Below, piece after piece: positions 53,374-62,817 of a stretch of DNA of 64,000 bases. This DNA is from Rhodoplanes serenus (GTDB lineage Bacteria > Pseudomonadota > Alphaproteobacteria > Rhizobiales > Xanthobacteraceae), in the NCBI GenBank assembly GCA_009720755.1, contig WNKV01000003.1, positions 248,001 through 312,000 on the forward strand, in the 5' to 3' direction. Position 1 is the first letter of the stretch. Each line of letters begins with the position of its first letter. A model generated the notes under the pieces. It made no database searches. It saw nothing but the letters and a program-made list of their open reading frames with translations, and was not told where the DNA came from. Position numbers and translations under genes: made by a program.

Positions 53374-53610
53374 CTCGTCCTCGCCGGTCCTTTCGGGGGG
53401 TGCGCCGTATAGACCATATTTCGACGGCGCGATCACCCGCCGCGCGGGCGACCGGGGCTGCTGGCCCGGATGGGGCGAAGTGCCGGGTGCTGCCGCCGCG
53501 GCCGCCACCCGGGGCCACGGCTTGACAAGCCCGACGCCCCCATGCGCTTGTGCGGCCGAAACAACCGGGTCCGGCGCCGGGCGCCGCCCGCCTTTTCTCG
53601 ATGGACCGCC

Positions 53611-55410
53611 ATGCATCGCTATCGCACCCACACCTGCGGCGCGCTCCGGGAGAGCGACGTCGGCGCGACCGCCCGTCTGTCGGGCTGGTGCCACCGCATC
53701 CGCGACCACGGCGGCGTTCTCTTCATCGATCTGCGCGACCACTACGGTCTCACCCAGGTGGTGGTCGATCCCGACTCGGCCGCCTTCCCGATCGCCGAGA
53801 AGGTGCGCTCCGAGTGGGTGATCCGGGTCGACGGCCGGGTGCGCAATCGCCCCGCCGGTACCGAGAATCCCGATCTGCCGACCGGGGCCGTCGAGGTCTA
53901 CGCCACCGACATCGAAGTGCTCGGCCCGGCCGCCGAGCTGCCGATGCCGGTGTTCGGCGATCAGGAGTATCCGGAGGACATCCGGCTTCGCTACCGCTTC
54001 CTCGATCTGCGCCGCGAGCGGCTGCACCGGAACATCATGCTGCGCGGCCAGATCATCGACAGTCTGCGCCGGCGCATGAAGGAGCAGGGTTTCTTCGAGT
54101 TCCAGACGCCGATCCTGACGGCGTCGAGCCCGGAGGGCGCGCGCGACTTCCTGGTGCCGTCGCGGCTGCACCCCGGCAAGTTCTACGCGCTGCCGCAGGC
54201 GCCGCAGCAGTTCAAGCAGCTCATCATGGTGTCGGGCTTCGATCGCTACTTCCAGATCGCGCCCTGCTTCCGGGACGAGGACGCCCGCGCCGACCGCTCG
54301 CCCGGCGAGTTCTACCAGCTCGACCTGGAGATGAGCTTCGTCACCCAGCAGGACGTGTTCGACGCCGTCGAGCCGGTGCTGCGCGGCGTGTTCGAGGAGT
54401 TCGGCGGCGGCAAGCGGGTGACGCAGAAGTTCCCGCTGATCCCGTTCGCCGAGGCCATGAAGAAGTACGGCTCCGACAAGCCGGACCTGCGCAACCCGAT
54501 CGAGATGGCCGACGTCTCGGAGCATTTCCGCGGCTCCGGCTTCAAGGTGTTCGCCACCATCCTGGCGAACGACAAGGCCGCGCAGGTGTGGGCCATCCCG
54601 GCCAAGGGCGGCGGCAACCGCGCCTTCTGCGACCGCATGAACGACTGGGCCAAGGGCGAGGGCCAGCCCGGCCTCGGCTACATCTTCTGGCGCGAGAACG
54701 AGGAGGGCGGCGCCGGTCCGCTCGCCAAGAACATCGGGCCGGAGCGCACCGGCGCGATCCGCGACCAGCTCGGCCTTTCGGTCGGCGACGCCTGCTTCTT
54801 CGTCGCCGGCAAGCCGAAGGATTTTGCCAAGTTCGCAGGCAGCGCCCGGACCAAGGTCGGCGAGGATCTCGGGCTGATCGACAAGGACCAGTTCGCGCTG
54901 TGCTGGATCGTCGATTTTCCGATGTACGAGTGGAACGAGGAGGAGAAGAAGATCGACTTCTCCCATAATCCGTTCTCGATGCCCAACATGGCGGTCGACG
55001 AGTTCCTGGCGCTCGATCCGGCCGACAGCGACCGCATCCTCGGCATGAAGGCGATCCAGTACGACATCGTCTGCAACGGCATCGAGCTGTCGTCGGGGGC
55101 GATCCGCAACCATCGCCCCGACGTGATGAAGAAGGCGTTCGCCATCGCGGGCTACGGCGAGGATGTGCTGGAGCAGAAGTTCGGCGGCATGCTGCGGGCG
55201 CTGTCGCTGGGGGCGCCGCCGCACGGCGGCATCGCGCCCGGCGTCGACCGCATCGTCATGCTGCTGGCCGGCGAGGAGAACCTGCGCGAAGTCGTGCTGT
55301 TCCCGATGAACCAGCGGGCCGAGGATCTGCTGATGGGCGCGCCCTCCGAGGTGACGCCGAAGCAGCTTCGCGAGCTGCACATCCGGCTGAACCTGCCGCA
55401 GAAGGGCTGA
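53611..55410 (+). CDS. aspS: Aspartyl-tRNA synthetase
   Basis: A 599-residue class IIb synthetase. The OB-fold anticodon domain ([31 protein letters not shown]) precedes the catalytic core with [15 protein letters not shown] (motif 1), [34 protein letters not shown] (motif 2), and [11 protein letters not shown] (motif 3). A bacterial GAD insertion is present. Since gatCA is in the same window, Asn-tRNA may be made by the transamidation route with a non-discriminating AspRS. ATG 53611 gives the standard start. Confidence 0.97.
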   Translation: MHRYRTHTCGALRESDVGATARLSGWCHRIRDHGGVLFIDLRDHYGLTQVVVDPDSAAFPIAEKVRSEWVIRVDGRVRNRPAGTENPDLPTGAVEVYATDIEVLGPAAELPMPVFGDQEYPEDIRLRYRFLDLRRERLHRNIMLRGQIIDSLRRRMKEQGFFEFQTPILTASSPEGARDFLVPSRLHPGKFYALPQAPQQFKQLIMVSGFDRYFQIAPCFRDEDARADRSPGEFYQLDLEMSFVTQQDVFDAVEPVLRGVFEEFGGGKRVTQKFPLIPFAEAMKKYGSDKPDLRNPIEMADVSEHFRGSGFKVFATILANDKAAQVWAIPAKGGGNRAFCDRMNDWAKGEGQPGLGYIFWRENEEGGAGPLAKNIGPERTGAIRDQLGLSVGDACFFVAGKPKDFAKFAGSARTKVGEDLGLIDKDQFALCWIVDFPMYEWNEEEKKIDFSHNPFSMPNMAVDEFLALDPADSDRILGMKAIQYDIVCNGIELSSGAIRNHRPDVMKKAFAIAGYGEDVLEQKFGGMLRALSLGAPPHGGIAPGVDRIVMLLAGEENLREVVLFPMNQRAEDLLMGAPSEVTPKQLRELHIRLNLPQKG

Positions 55411-55491
55411 GACTCACAGCCCGACATCGTCTTGCAGCGGCGCGGTGCGGCGCTTTCCGCCGCGCCGCGTGTGCGGTCGCGAAAAAATACC

Positions 55492-55520
55492 TTGAACAGG
55501 GGGGCCGGGGCGCTTATGTC
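55492..55520 (+). promoter_or_regulatory. Candidate sigma-70-type promoter for speD
   Basis: TTGAAC (55492-55497), a 17-base spacer, and TATGTC (55515-55520). It lies 105 bases before the speD start, after the aspS hairpin (GCGGCGCGG/CCGCGCCGC, about 55438-55469). Confidence 0.45.
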
Positions 55521-55624
55521 ACCCCCGCCGCCGTGATCTGCCCGGTTCGGGCCGATCGGCGGCATTCGCTTGTTTAGAGCCGGTTTTCGGCACTCTGGTT
55601 CGATCTCTGGTCAAGGAGGACGAC

Positions 55625-56122
55625 ATGCGCCAAGGCGCCCTCTTGCGATCGGGGAAGGGCTTGGGGCTCCCAGGTACCGCCCGAAATATCGTCAACGACA
55701 TCGCGGCCCCCGGGCCGGCTTCGGCGGTCGACCGGCGACTCGACGACGAGCGGTACGATCACTTCATCGTCCGCAACGGTGTCCACTGCGCAGGTGCTCA
55801 CCTCATCATCGACGTCCATGGCGGCGATCGGCTCGACGACATCGAGCACATCGAGCGCACGCTGCGCGAATGCGTCGACGCCGCCGGTGCGACGCTGCTG
55901 CACATCCATCTGCACCACTTCCAGCCGACCGGCGTGTCGGGCGTGGCGGTGCTGGCCGAGAGCCACATCTCCATCCATACGTGGCCGGAGGTGGGGTACG
56001 CGGCGCTGGACGTGTTCATGTGCGGCAAGGCCGAGCCGGACGCCTGCGTGCCGATCTTGCGCGAGGCGTTCTCGGCCAAGCGCGTCGTGGTCAGCGAGCT
56101 CCTGCGCGGGCAGGGCGCCTGA
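55625..56122 (+). CDS. speD: S-adenosylmethionine decarboxylase proenzyme
   Basis: A 165-residue pyruvoyl enzyme giving decarboxylated AdoMet, the aminopropyl donor for spermidine. The processing site is in VLAESHISIHTWPE, with self-cleavage between Glu112 and Ser113 (Ser becomes pyruvate) and His118; Cys133 in FMCG completes the active site. The N-terminal 50 residues are an extension, as in other rhizobial SpeD proteins. AGGAGG precedes ATG 55625. Downstream is speE, separated by a hairpin. Confidence 0.93.
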   Translation: MRQGALLRSGKGLGLPGTARNIVNDIAAPGPASAVDRRLDDERYDHFIVRNGVHCAGAHLIIDVHGGDRLDDIEHIERTLRECVDAAGATLLHIHLHHFQPTGVSGVAVLAESHISIHTWPEVGYAALDVFMCGKAEPDACVPILREAFSAKRVVVSELLRGQGA

Positions 56123-56184
56123 GCGCCCGCTGCGCAAGCCCGGCCGCTGCCGGGCTCCGCGCTCCACACCACCGGACTGACACA

Positions 56185-56220
56185 CGACGGCCGGGAGGCT
56201 CCCGGCCGTCGTGGCCTTTT
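56185..56220 (+). terminator. Hairpin between speD and speE
   Basis: CGACGGCCGGG (56185-56195) pairs with CCCGGCCGTCG (56201-56211), followed by TGGCCTTTT. An 11-bp GC stem 14 bases before the speE start suggests termination or partial read-through between the two genes. Confidence 0.65.
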
Positions 56221-56233
56221 GCGCGAGGTCGCG

Positions 56234-57103
56234 ATGTCGCAGACACGCTGGATACCCGAGACCCTCTACGACGACGTCGGCCTGCGCACGAGCTACGCGG
56301 CCGACCGCGTGCTGTTCGAGGACCGCACCGACCACCAGCACTTGGTGCTGTTCGAGAACCCCGGCTTCGGCAAGATGCTGATGCTGGATGGCTGCACTCA
56401 GGTGACCAGCCGCGACGAGTTCATCTATCATGAGATGATGACCCATGTGCCGATCCTGGCGCACGGCGCGGCGCGGGCGGTGCTGATCGTCGGCGGCGGC
56501 GACTGCGGCATGGCCGAGGAGGTGCTCAAGCATCGCAGTGTCGAGCGGCTCGTCCAGGTCGAGATCGACGCCTCGGTGGTCGAGTTCGCGAAGGCGCATT
56601 TCCCCGAGTTCACCGGCCCGGTGCTGTCCGATCCGCGCTTCGCGCTGGTGATCGCCGACGGCATGGACTTCGTCGCCCGCACGGCGGAGCGCTTCGACGT
56701 GGTGATCGTCGATTCCACCGATCCGCAGGGGCCGGGCGCGGTGCTGTTCACGCGGGAGTTCTACGCCGGCTGCAAGCGGGTGCTGCGGCCCGGCGGCGTG
56801 CTCGTCACCCAGAACGGCGTGCCGTTCCTGCAACCCGACGAGCTGGTCGCCTCGGTCGGCCACTTCCGGGCGCTGTTCGCCGAGGGCGGCTGCTATCTCG
56901 CCGCCATCCCGACCTATGTGGGCGGCCACATGGCGATGGGCTTCGCCACCGACGATCTCGCCCTGCGTCGGACGGATGCGGCGACCCTCGCGGCCCGGTG
57001 GGAGGCGGCCGGACGCTTCGAGACCCGGTACTGGACCCCGGAGGTGCAGGTGGCCGCGTTCGCGCTGCCCCGCTTCATCGCCGACGCCATCGCGGCCGCC
57101 TGA
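56234..57103 (+). CDS. speE: Spermidine synthase
   Basis: A 289-residue aminopropyltransferase making spermidine from putrescine and decarboxylated AdoMet. Family motifs seen are LMLDGCTQVTSRDEFIYHEMMTH (substrate side) and VLIVGGGDCGMAEEVLKH, with Cys where GGGDGG is usual, then DSTDPQGPG. The ATG at 56234 is chosen by alignment to the family start (TRWIPETLYDDVG). Forms a functional pair with speD, although a hairpin separates them. Confidence 0.95.
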   Translation: MSQTRWIPETLYDDVGLRTSYAADRVLFEDRTDHQHLVLFENPGFGKMLMLDGCTQVTSRDEFIYHEMMTHVPILAHGAARAVLIVGGGDCGMAEEVLKHRSVERLVQVEIDASVVEFAKAHFPEFTGPVLSDPRFALVIADGMDFVARTAERFDVVIVDSTDPQGPGAVLFTREFYAGCKRVLRPGGVLVTQNGVPFLQPDELVASVGHFRALFAEGGCYLAAIPTYVGGHMAMGFATDDLALRRTDAATLAARWEAAGRFETRYWTPEVQVAAFALPRFIADAIAAA

Positions 57104-57198
57104 AGCGCAGTCATCTTTCGCGTACGTCGCCGCGAGACGAAAAAAGCCATAAAGATGGCTTCCGAAAGAGACACGGGAACCCGTCAGGAGGAATGGCG

Positions 57199-57504
57199 AT
57201 GATTCGTGCTCTGGGTGCCGTCGCTCTCGTGTCCCTCGCCACGTTCGGACCGCCGGCCCCGGCGGTCGCGCAGGATGCCCTGACGGGCGGCCTGCTGGGC
57301 GGCGCCGCGGGCGCCATCATCGGCGGGGCGGCGACCGGCCGGGCCGGTGGGGCCATCGCGGGCGGCATCATCGGTGGCGCCACCGGCGCCATCATCGGGG
57401 CCGAGGCCGAGCGTCGCCGCGGCGGCTTCTACTGGTACGAGGGCCGCTGCTACCAGGCGGTGCCGGGCGGCTACCAGCGCGTGCAGCGCAACTACTGCTA
57501 CTGA
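57199..57504 (+). CDS. Secreted glycine-zipper protein
   Basis: A 101-residue exported protein. The signal peptide ends around AVAQ (residue 26). Residues 30-68 are a glycine zipper (GGLLGGAAGAIIGGAATG, GGAIAGGIIGGATGAIIG) able to pack as paired membrane helices. The C-terminus YWYEGRCYQAVPGGYQRVQRNYCY is aromatic with two cysteines. AGGAGGA at 57187-57193 overlaps a first ATG, so ATG 57199, seven bases on, is the better start. Function unknown; an envelope role is likely. Confidence 0.78.
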   Translation: MIRALGAVALVSLATFGPPAPAVAQDALTGGLLGGAAGAIIGGAATGRAGGAIAGGIIGGATGAIIGAEAERRRGGFYWYEGRCYQAVPGGYQRVQRNYCY

Positions 57505-57555
57505 TCCCGATCGACGCCGATCCGCTGACCACATGCAGCCGGGCGGGGCGGGCCG

Positions 57556-57936
57556 TCACCACGGCCCGCGACGCCGTCGCGGTCGCTCGGTCGGCGGCGG
57601 CGTGAGCACCGCTCCGGCGCGGCTCTGCACCTCGGCCGGCACCCCGTAATCGCGCATCAGGGCGCGCGCGTCGCGCAGCCCGCAGGATTCGCGCTGCACC
57701 ATGAGCAGCCACAGGGCGTGGGCGGCGGCATCGATCAGCATGCGCCGCTCGCGTCGTCGGGCGTCGGCGCCCGCCGGATCGCCGGCCGCTGCCGGCGCCG
57801 CCGCATCGTGCGCCTTCAGATCCGCCAGCGCCTGCTCCAGCCCGCGGCCGAGCCGGCCGAGCGCCGAAGCGCGCTCGGCCATCAGCTCGTCGCCGAGCAG
57901 GTCCGCCGGTGTCCTGTCTCGCGGGCTCTTCGGCAT
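57556..57936 (-). CDS. DUF6665-type protein
   Basis: A 126-residue cytoplasmic protein with two parts: an N-terminal helical region (RASALGRLGRGLEQALADLKAHD) and a conserved block RRMLIDAAAHALWLLMVQRESCGLRDARALMRDYGVPAEV. This matches a Rhizobiales family I associate with DUF6665. No enzymatic motif. The Arg/Pro-rich tail is poorly ordered. Function unknown. Confidence 0.7.
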   Translation of the reverse strand: MPKSPRDRTPADLLGDELMAERASALGRLGRGLEQALADLKAHDAAAPAAAGDPAGADARRRERRMLIDAAAHALWLLMVQRESCGLRDARALMRDYGVPAEVQSRAGAVLTPPPTERPRRRRGPW

Positions 57937-58072
57937 GCCGCCCGTTCCGCTCCTCTGATCCGTGCTCCGTCTGACGCCGCGATGGATCGCCGGCGCGCCG
58001 GGCACGTTAGCACCACGGAGACGACGGACACGCAAGCGGAGGACCGGCCGGCCGGTTCCGAGGGAGTCGAGA

Positions 58073-58258
58073 ATGGACGATCAGGGTGGAATGCTGTGGT
58101 TTCTGATCAACGTGGTGTTCGTGGTGGTGCTCGGCGCCGCGATCGCCTGGGGCACGATGCGCTGGCGCCGCCGCCGCACCGATGCCGCCGCCCGGGCGGA
58201 GCGCGACCGGGCGACGGTTCAGTCCTATCGCGACAGCGATCAGAACACGGCCAGATAG
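58073..58258 (+). CDS. Small single-span membrane protein
   Basis: A 61-residue protein with one hydrophobic helix (LWFLINVVFVVVLGAAIAWGTM, about 8-29) followed by a strongly basic, then polar tail. GAGGGAG precedes ATG 58073. Overlaps the next gene, on the opposite strand, by 19 bases. Not assigned to a named family. Confidence 0.6.
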   Translation: MDDQGGMLWFLINVVFVVVLGAAIAWGTMRWRRRRTDAAARAERDRATVQSYRDSDQNTAR

Positions 58259-58401
58259 CGCAGCAGCGACAGCACGCCGATGATGATGACGACGATGCGG
58301 GCGATCTGCTTGGCGCGTCCGTCGATCGGCAGCATGCCGATGAGGTAGAGCACCAGGACGACGACCAGGAACGTGATGAGAATGCTGATGAGAAGTCCCA
58401 T
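58240..58401 (-). CDS. Small hydrophobic membrane protein (Thivi_2564-like)
   Basis: A 53-residue protein with two hydrophobic helices (LLISILITFLVVVLVLYLIG and ARIVVIIIGVLSLLRYLAVF) around a short loop, matching the Thivi_2564 family. Role unknown. An EcfG-like promoter (58539-58563, one mismatch) is 138 bases upstream, so it may be stress-induced. Confidence 0.75.
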   Translation of the reverse strand: MGLLISILITFLVVVLVLYLIGMLPIDGRAKQIARIVVIIIGVLSLLRYLAVF

Positions 58402-58538
58402 GGGTGGGGCGGCTCTCGCACAAGAGGAATGGACGGGGCCGGACCTGGCAGGTCGCGTCCCTCGGCGACGGGTCGGCCGTGATCGGCCGGGCGGTGGCGT
58501 GTCGGTGCGCAGACACTCGCTCGGCCGACACGGAGTGC

Positions 58539-58563
58539 AACCGACGTCACGCGGGTAGGTTCC
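58539..58563 (-). promoter_or_regulatory. EcfG-like promoter
   Basis: On the minus strand GGAAC (58563-58559), 16-base spacer, GGTT (58542-58539); consensus is CGTT, so one mismatch. Confidence 0.5.
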
Positions 58564-58693
58564 CACCACAGTCGCGAAATCGCTGTCGTCCGTCCGAGCG
58601 CGAACGGTCCGCCGGCACCGGGAACGAGGACGGCTCGCGGCCGATTGCTCCGCCGACTGCCGCGGGCGGCCCGGTGGCCGGGCCGGCCGCGGG

Positions 58694-58722
58694 TTGCCCG
58701 TGCGAAATACCGTCTGCTATAG
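58694..58722 (+). promoter_or_regulatory. Candidate sigma-70-type promoter for gatC
   Basis: TTGCCC (58694-58699), 17-base spacer, CTATAG (58717-58722), 100 bases before gatC. Confidence 0.45.
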
Positions 58723-58821
58723 CGACGGCGCACGACCGGACACGACTCGCGCGGCCGGTCGCTGGCCCGCCCCGGGCCACGGCCGCCGGCCGTCGGCCCC
58801 GACGGTTCCCGAGGAGCTCCC

Positions 58822-59109
58822 ATGTCGGTCGACGCCGCGACGGTCCGTCGCATCGCTCACCTCGCCCGCATCGCCGTCCAGGAGGACGAGATCGAGCATC
58901 TGCGCGGCGAGCTCAACGCCATGCTGGCCTTTGTCGAGCAGCTCTCCGAGGTCGACGTGACCGGCGTCGAGCCGATGACCTCGGTGACCCCGATGGTCAT
59001 GAAGCAGCGGGACGACGTGGTGACGGACGGCGGCATTCCCGATCTCGTGGTCGCCAATGCGCCGGCCCGGGAGGATCACTTCTTCCTGGTCCCGAAGGTC
59101 GTCGAGTGA
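58822..59109 (+). CDS. gatC: Asp/Glu-tRNA amidotransferase subunit C
   Basis: A 95-residue GatC, the small belt subunit that stabilises GatA and helps hold GatB. Family features are [39 protein letters not shown] then [13 protein letters not shown]. Upstream of gatA by 31 bases. gatB is not in the window. Confidence 0.95.
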   Translation: MSVDAATVRRIAHLARIAVQEDEIEHLRGELNAMLAFVEQLSEVDVTGVEPMTSVTPMVMKQRDDVVTDGGIPDLVVANAPAREDHFFLVPKVVE

Positions 59110-59140
59110 CGCGGCCGCGCCCGCAGCAAGGATGCCTGCC

Positions 59141-60631
59141 ATGAGCCGCGAGTCCGCGACGAGCCTCACCGCCCTCACTCTCGCCGAAGCCCGCGACGGC
59201 CTGCGCCGGCGCGACTTCTCGTCCCGCGAGCTGACCGAGGCGCATCTCGCCGCCATGGCGGCGGCGCGCGTCCTCAACGCCTATGTGCTGGAGACGCCCG
59301 ACAAGGCGCTCGCCATGGCGGACGCCTCCGACGCCCGGCTGACGGCGGGCGAGGGTGGTCCGCTGGAGGGGCTGCCGCTCGGCATCAAGGACATGTTCGC
59401 CACCGCAGGTGTGCGCACCACGGCGTGCTCGAAGATCCTCGAGACCTTCGTGCCGGTCTACGAGTCGACCGTGTCGTCGCAGCTCTGGCGCGACGGCGCC
59501 GTGATGCTCGGCAAGCTCAACAACGACGAGTTCGCCATGGGCTCGTCCAACGAGACGTCGCGCTTCGGCCCGGTGATCTCGCCGTGGCGGCGCACCGGCG
59601 ACACTGCCGCGATCGTGCCGGGCGGCTCGTCGGGCGGCTCCGCCGCGGCGGTCGCGGCCGGGCTCTGTCTCGGCGCCACCGGCACCGACACCGGCGGCTC
59701 GATCCGCCAGCCGGCCGCCTTCGCGGGCATCGTCGGGGTGAAGCCGACCTATGGGCGCTGCTCGCGCTGGGGCATCGTGGCGTTCGCCTCGTCGCTCGAC
59801 CAGGCCGGGCCGTTCGCCCGCTCGGTGCGCGACGGCGCCATCCTGCTGCGCTCCATGGCCGGCCACGATCCCAAGGACACCACCTCGGTGGACCGCCCGG
59901 TGCCCGACTACGAGGCGGCGATCGGCCGCTCGGTGAAGGGCATGCGCATCGGCATCCCGAAGGAGTACCGGGTCGACGGCATGCCGGAGGAGATCGAGGC
60001 GCTGTGGGCACGCGGCGCCGCGTGGCTGAAGGCGGCCGGCGCCGAGATGGTCGAGGTGTCGCTGCCGCACACCAAGTACGCGCTGCCCGCCTACTACATC
60101 GTGGCGCCGGCCGAGGCGTCGTCGAACCTCGCCCGCTACGACGGCGTGCGCTTCGGCGTGCGGGTGCCGGGCGACGACATCGTCGAGATGTACGAGAGGA
60201 CGCGCGCCGCCGGCTTCGGCCCCGAGGTGCGCCGGCGCGTGATGATCGGCACCTACGTGCTCTCGGCCGGCTATTACGATGCCTATTACCTGCGCGCCCA
60301 GCAGGTGCGCACGCTGATCAAGCGCGACTTCGAGGACTGCTTCGCGGCCGGCGTCGACGCCATCCTCACCCCGGCGACCCCCTCGGCGGCGTTCGGGGTC
60401 GGCGAGAAGGTCCATGGCGACCCGGTGGAGATGTACCTGAACGACATCTTCACGGTGACGGTGAACATGGCCGGGCTGCCGGGCATCGCGGTGCCGGGCG
60501 GGCTCGACGCTCAGGGGCTGCCGCTCGGCCTCCAGCTCATCGGCCGGCCGTTCGACGAGGAGACGCTGTTCTCGCTCGCCGCCGTGGTGGAGCAGGAGGC
60601 AGGCCGGCTGACCCCGGCGCGCTGGTGGTGA
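59141..60631 (+). CDS. gatA: Asp/Glu-tRNA amidotransferase subunit A
   Basis: A 496-residue amidase-signature protein that supplies ammonia from glutamine for Asn/Gln-tRNA formation. The Ser-cisSer-Lys triad is Lys83 ([10 protein letters not shown]), Ser163 ([15 protein letters not shown]), and Ser187 ([12 protein letters not shown]). The rest follows GatA to the C-terminus ([18 protein letters not shown]). ATG 59141 follows AAGG by nine bases; ATG 59132 is less likely. Followed by intergenic repeats. Confidence 0.96.
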   Translation: MSRESATSLTALTLAEARDGLRRRDFSSRELTEAHLAAMAAARVLNAYVLETPDKALAMADASDARLTAGEGGPLEGLPLGIKDMFATAGVRTTACSKILETFVPVYESTVSSQLWRDGAVMLGKLNNDEFAMGSSNETSRFGPVISPWRRTGDTAAIVPGGSSGGSAAAVAAGLCLGATGTDTGGSIRQPAAFAGIVGVKPTYGRCSRWGIVAFASSLDQAGPFARSVRDGAILLRSMAGHDPKDTTSVDRPVPDYEAAIGRSVKGMRIGIPKEYRVDGMPEEIEALWARGAAWLKAAGAEMVEVSLPHTKYALPAYYIVAPAEASSNLARYDGVRFGVRVPGDDIVEMYERTRAAGFGPEVRRRVMIGTYVLSAGYYDAYYLRAQQVRTLIKRDFEDCFAAGVDAILTPATPSAAFGVGEKVHGDPVEMYLNDIFTVTVNMAGLPGIAVPGGLDAQGLPLGLQLIGRPFDEETLFSLAAVVEQEAGRLTPARWW

Positions 60632-60662
60632 GGCGGGCGCGGCGCCTGTCGAGCCATCCCTG

Positions 60663-60854
60663 AGCAAGAAAGCCCGGATTTCGCTTCGCTCAATCCAGGC
60701 TACGACTGGGGAACGTGCGTCGCGGCGCAGCATCCTGTAGCCCGGGTTGAGCGCCGCGAAACCCGGGGGCCGCCGGAAGTCGGAGCAAGAATGCCCCGGA
60801 TTTCGCTTCGCTCAATCCAGGCTACGACTGGGGAACGAGGCGTCGCGGCTCAGC
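60663..60854. repeat. Palindromic repeat cluster A1-B-A2 after gatA
   Basis: Unit A (CCCGGATTTCGCTTCGCTCA plus ATCCAGGCTACG) occurs at 60672-60704 and 60794-60826, within a direct repeat of about 70 bp (60663-60731 and 60783-60854) that also shares GACTGGGGAACG and CGTCGCGGC. Unit B, its inverted form (GTAGCCCGGGTTGAGCG..), lies between them at 60737-60767. A and B can pair into long hairpins. A second A/B set is at 63038-63126. The second direct-repeat copy runs past the DUF2865 stop into the last bases of that gene. Confidence 0.85.
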
Positions 60855-62043
60855 GGGCCGGAGCGGCAGGAGCCAAGTTGGTCGGCGCCGGCGTGGTCGG
60901 CGGCGGCACGAAGGTCGGCCCGACGGTGCGGACCGGGCCGCGCGCGGCGTCGGCAGCCGGCGGAGCCTCGCCGGTCTGGCCGGCTGCGGTGCCCGGACCG
61001 GCGGGCCGGCGATCGGCCCGGATCGGCCGGCCCTGCGCGTCGGTGCGCGGCTGCGACATCGCCTTGGAGCGCTCCTCGGTGACGACGATGTCGCCGCGCT
61101 CGATGGTGGTGTCGCGGGTCACGCCGAGCGCCTCGGCCCAGCTCTGCCCCGGCTTGCGGCACGAGCAGGCCTGATCGAGCGACTGGCGATAGCGGAACGC
61201 GGTCGGCAGATCCCGGTAGGAGCGGCCTGCCAGCGACACCGCCTGGCCGACCTCCTCGCCCGGGTTCCGATGCGTGAAGAGCTGCACCTCGGCGGCCGGG
61301 CACAGCTTCTGACACGCCTGTTCGTCGTCGGCGAAGCGGGCCGGCGTCGCCTGGAACGAGATCGGGAAATAGTAGCCGTCGCAGGTGCGCACGCACAGCG
61401 TCCGGTAGGTGGACGATTGCATGCCATCCGGCACCGGCAGGGCCGGGTTGCTGCCGAACAGGTCACCGAACAGGCCACGGTTCTGGGTCGCCGCCGCCTG
61501 GTACTGCGGGCCGCAATTGTTCTGGGCGAGCGCCGCGATCAGCGCCTGCTTCTGGCCTTCGAGATCGCCGCCGCCCTGCACCCGCTGCAACTCGGCCTGG
61601 GTGCGGCTGAGGCGGTCGCGGGTCTCCTGGATCTGGGCGTTGAGCGGCCGGCACTCGGCCGGCTGATTGCTGAACAGCGAGAACAGCGGGTTGCTCTCGC
61701 AGCCGAGCCGGCGCGCCTGGGCGATCATCCGGTCGAGGTCGTTGGTCTGGCGGCCGACCGCGTCCTCGTAGCGGCGGGCCTGGTCGTTGCGGGTCGGGTC
61801 GCCGCCGCGGTTGATCATGCCGAGCTGGTTCTCCAGCCGCGCGCAGACCGGGTTCTGCCCGTAGGACCCGCCGCCTTGCTGCTGGGGGTAGCCTTGCTGC
61901 GGGTATCCTTGCTGCGGGTAGCTTTGTGCGGCGGCGAGGCCGGTGCCGGCCGCCAGCAGCACCACGGCGGCCGCGAGCCGACCCCGCCGGCCCGCTCCCC
62001 AGCTCGCCATCCAGCTTGCCCCACCGCTCGCCCCAGAGACCAT
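60850..62043 (-). CDS. Secreted DUF2865 protein
   Basis: A 397-residue exported protein. A signal segment around residue 22-40 (LAAAVVLLAAGTGLAAAQ) precedes a GYPQQ repeat. The DUF2865 core includes VCARLENQLGMI, a coiled-coil-like part (IQETRDRLSRTQAELQRVQ), CVRTCDGYYFPIS, and SCRKPGQSW; several cysteines suggest disulfides. The C-terminus is Pro/Ala-rich. The family is rhizobial, exported, with no known role. GAGGGCGGG precedes ATG 62043; the stop region lies in a repeat. Confidence 0.8.
   Translation of the reverse strand: MVSGASGGASWMASWGAGRRGRLAAAVVLLAAGTGLAAAQSYPQQGYPQQGYPQQQGGGSYGQNPVCARLENQLGMINRGGDPTRNDQARRYEDAVGRQTNDLDRMIAQARRLGCESNPLFSLFSNQPAECRPLNAQIQETRDRLSRTQAELQRVQGGGDLEGQKQALIAALAQNNCGPQYQAAATQNRGLFGDLFGSNPALPVPDGMQSSTYRTLCVRTCDGYYFPISFQATPARFADDEQACQKLCPAAEVQLFTHRNPGEEVGQAVSLAGRSYRDLPTAFRYRQSLDQACSCRKPGQSWAEALGVTRDTTIERGDIVVTEERSKAMSQPRTDAQGRPIRADRRPAGPGTAAGQTGEAPPAADAARGPVRTVGPTFVPPPTTPAPTNLAPAAPAR
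61873..61920. repeat. 15/18-bp minisatellite encoding GYPQQ
   Basis: One 18-bp and two 15-bp units of CCTTGCTGCGGGTA-type sequence. On the minus strand they encode YPQQG repeats just after the signal peptide of the DUF2865 protein. Confidence 0.8.
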
Positions 62044-62178
62044 CCCGCCCTCGTGCGCAGGGCCGTCCCGCGGCCCGGAATATCCCCCGGAGACAAGCGC
62101 CGGAATGGTGTCCAAAGTGTGGATTTCCAGTCGTTTTCGGCCGTTCGGACGGCGTCTCGCGGGGTCCGCGGGCGGCCG

Positions 62179-62817
62179 TCAGGGGGCGTCCGGCTGCACC
62201 TCCGGGCGGGCCTGCGCGAAGGCCGGCAGGGCCAGGCAGGCGGCCTCGGCCGCGAGGATCTTCGGGAAGCGGTCGAGCGCCATGTCGATCCGCCGGGCGT
62301 TGGCGAGCTGCGGGACGAGGCAGACGTCGGCGAGCGTGACGGCATCGCCGAACGCATAGGGGCCGGGCGTGATCAGCCGCTCGATGGCCTCGAAGCCCGC
62401 GCCGATCCAGTTCGCCACCCAGGCGTCGATGGCGGCCTGGTCATGCCCCAGCGTGCGGGCGAGATAGCGTTGTGGCCCGGTGTTGTTGAGCGGGTGAATG
62501 TCGGTGGCGATGATCAGGGCGACAGCGCGCACCCGGGCGCGGGTGAGGGGATCGGCCGGCTGAAGCGGCGGCTCCGGCCATGTCTCGTCGAGATAGTCGA
62601 TGATGGCGAGGGACTGGAGCAGCACGTCGCCGCTGTCGAGCTCCAGCACCGGCACCCGCATCTGTGGATTGACGGCCCGGAACGCCTCGCCGAACTGCTC
62701 GCCGCCGCCCTTGGCGCGCAGGTCGATGGGGACGGTCTCGTAGGCGAGCCCCTTGAGGTTCAGGGCGATGCGGACCCGGAAGGCGGCGGACGAGCGATAA
62801 TAGGAATACAGCTTCAC
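62179..62817 (-). CDS. maiA: Maleylacetoacetate isomerase (zeta-class GST)
   Basis: A 212-residue GST-fold enzyme that isomerises maleylacetoacetate to fumarylacetoacetate (tyrosine catabolism) or maleylpyruvate. The zeta motif near the start reads RSSAAFRVRIALNLKGL, with Ala in the place of the eukaryotic Cys as often in bacteria; QSLAIIDYLDETWP and VTLADVCLVPQL follow. GTG 62817 begins the conserved KLYSYYRSS. No hmgA or fahA neighbour is present, so the pathway assignment rests on the sequence alone. Confidence 0.88.
   Translation of the reverse strand: MKLYSYYRSSAAFRVRIALNLKGLAYETVPIDLRAKGGGEQFGEAFRAVNPQMRVPVLELDSGDVLLQSLAIIDYLDETWPEPPLQPADPLTRARVRAVALIIATDIHPLNNTGPQRYLARTLGHDQAAIDAWVANWIGAGFEAIERLITPGPYAFGDAVTLADVCLVPQLANARRIDMALDRFPKILAAEAACLALPAFAQARPEVQPDAP

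Larger units (their letters stand above)
58402..58821. other. 420-bp divergent intergenic region before gatC
   Basis: No coding frame supported. It holds an EcfG-like element on the minus strand (58539-58563), a candidate sigma-70 promoter for gatC (58694-58722), and GC-rich sequence between them. Confidence 0.5.
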
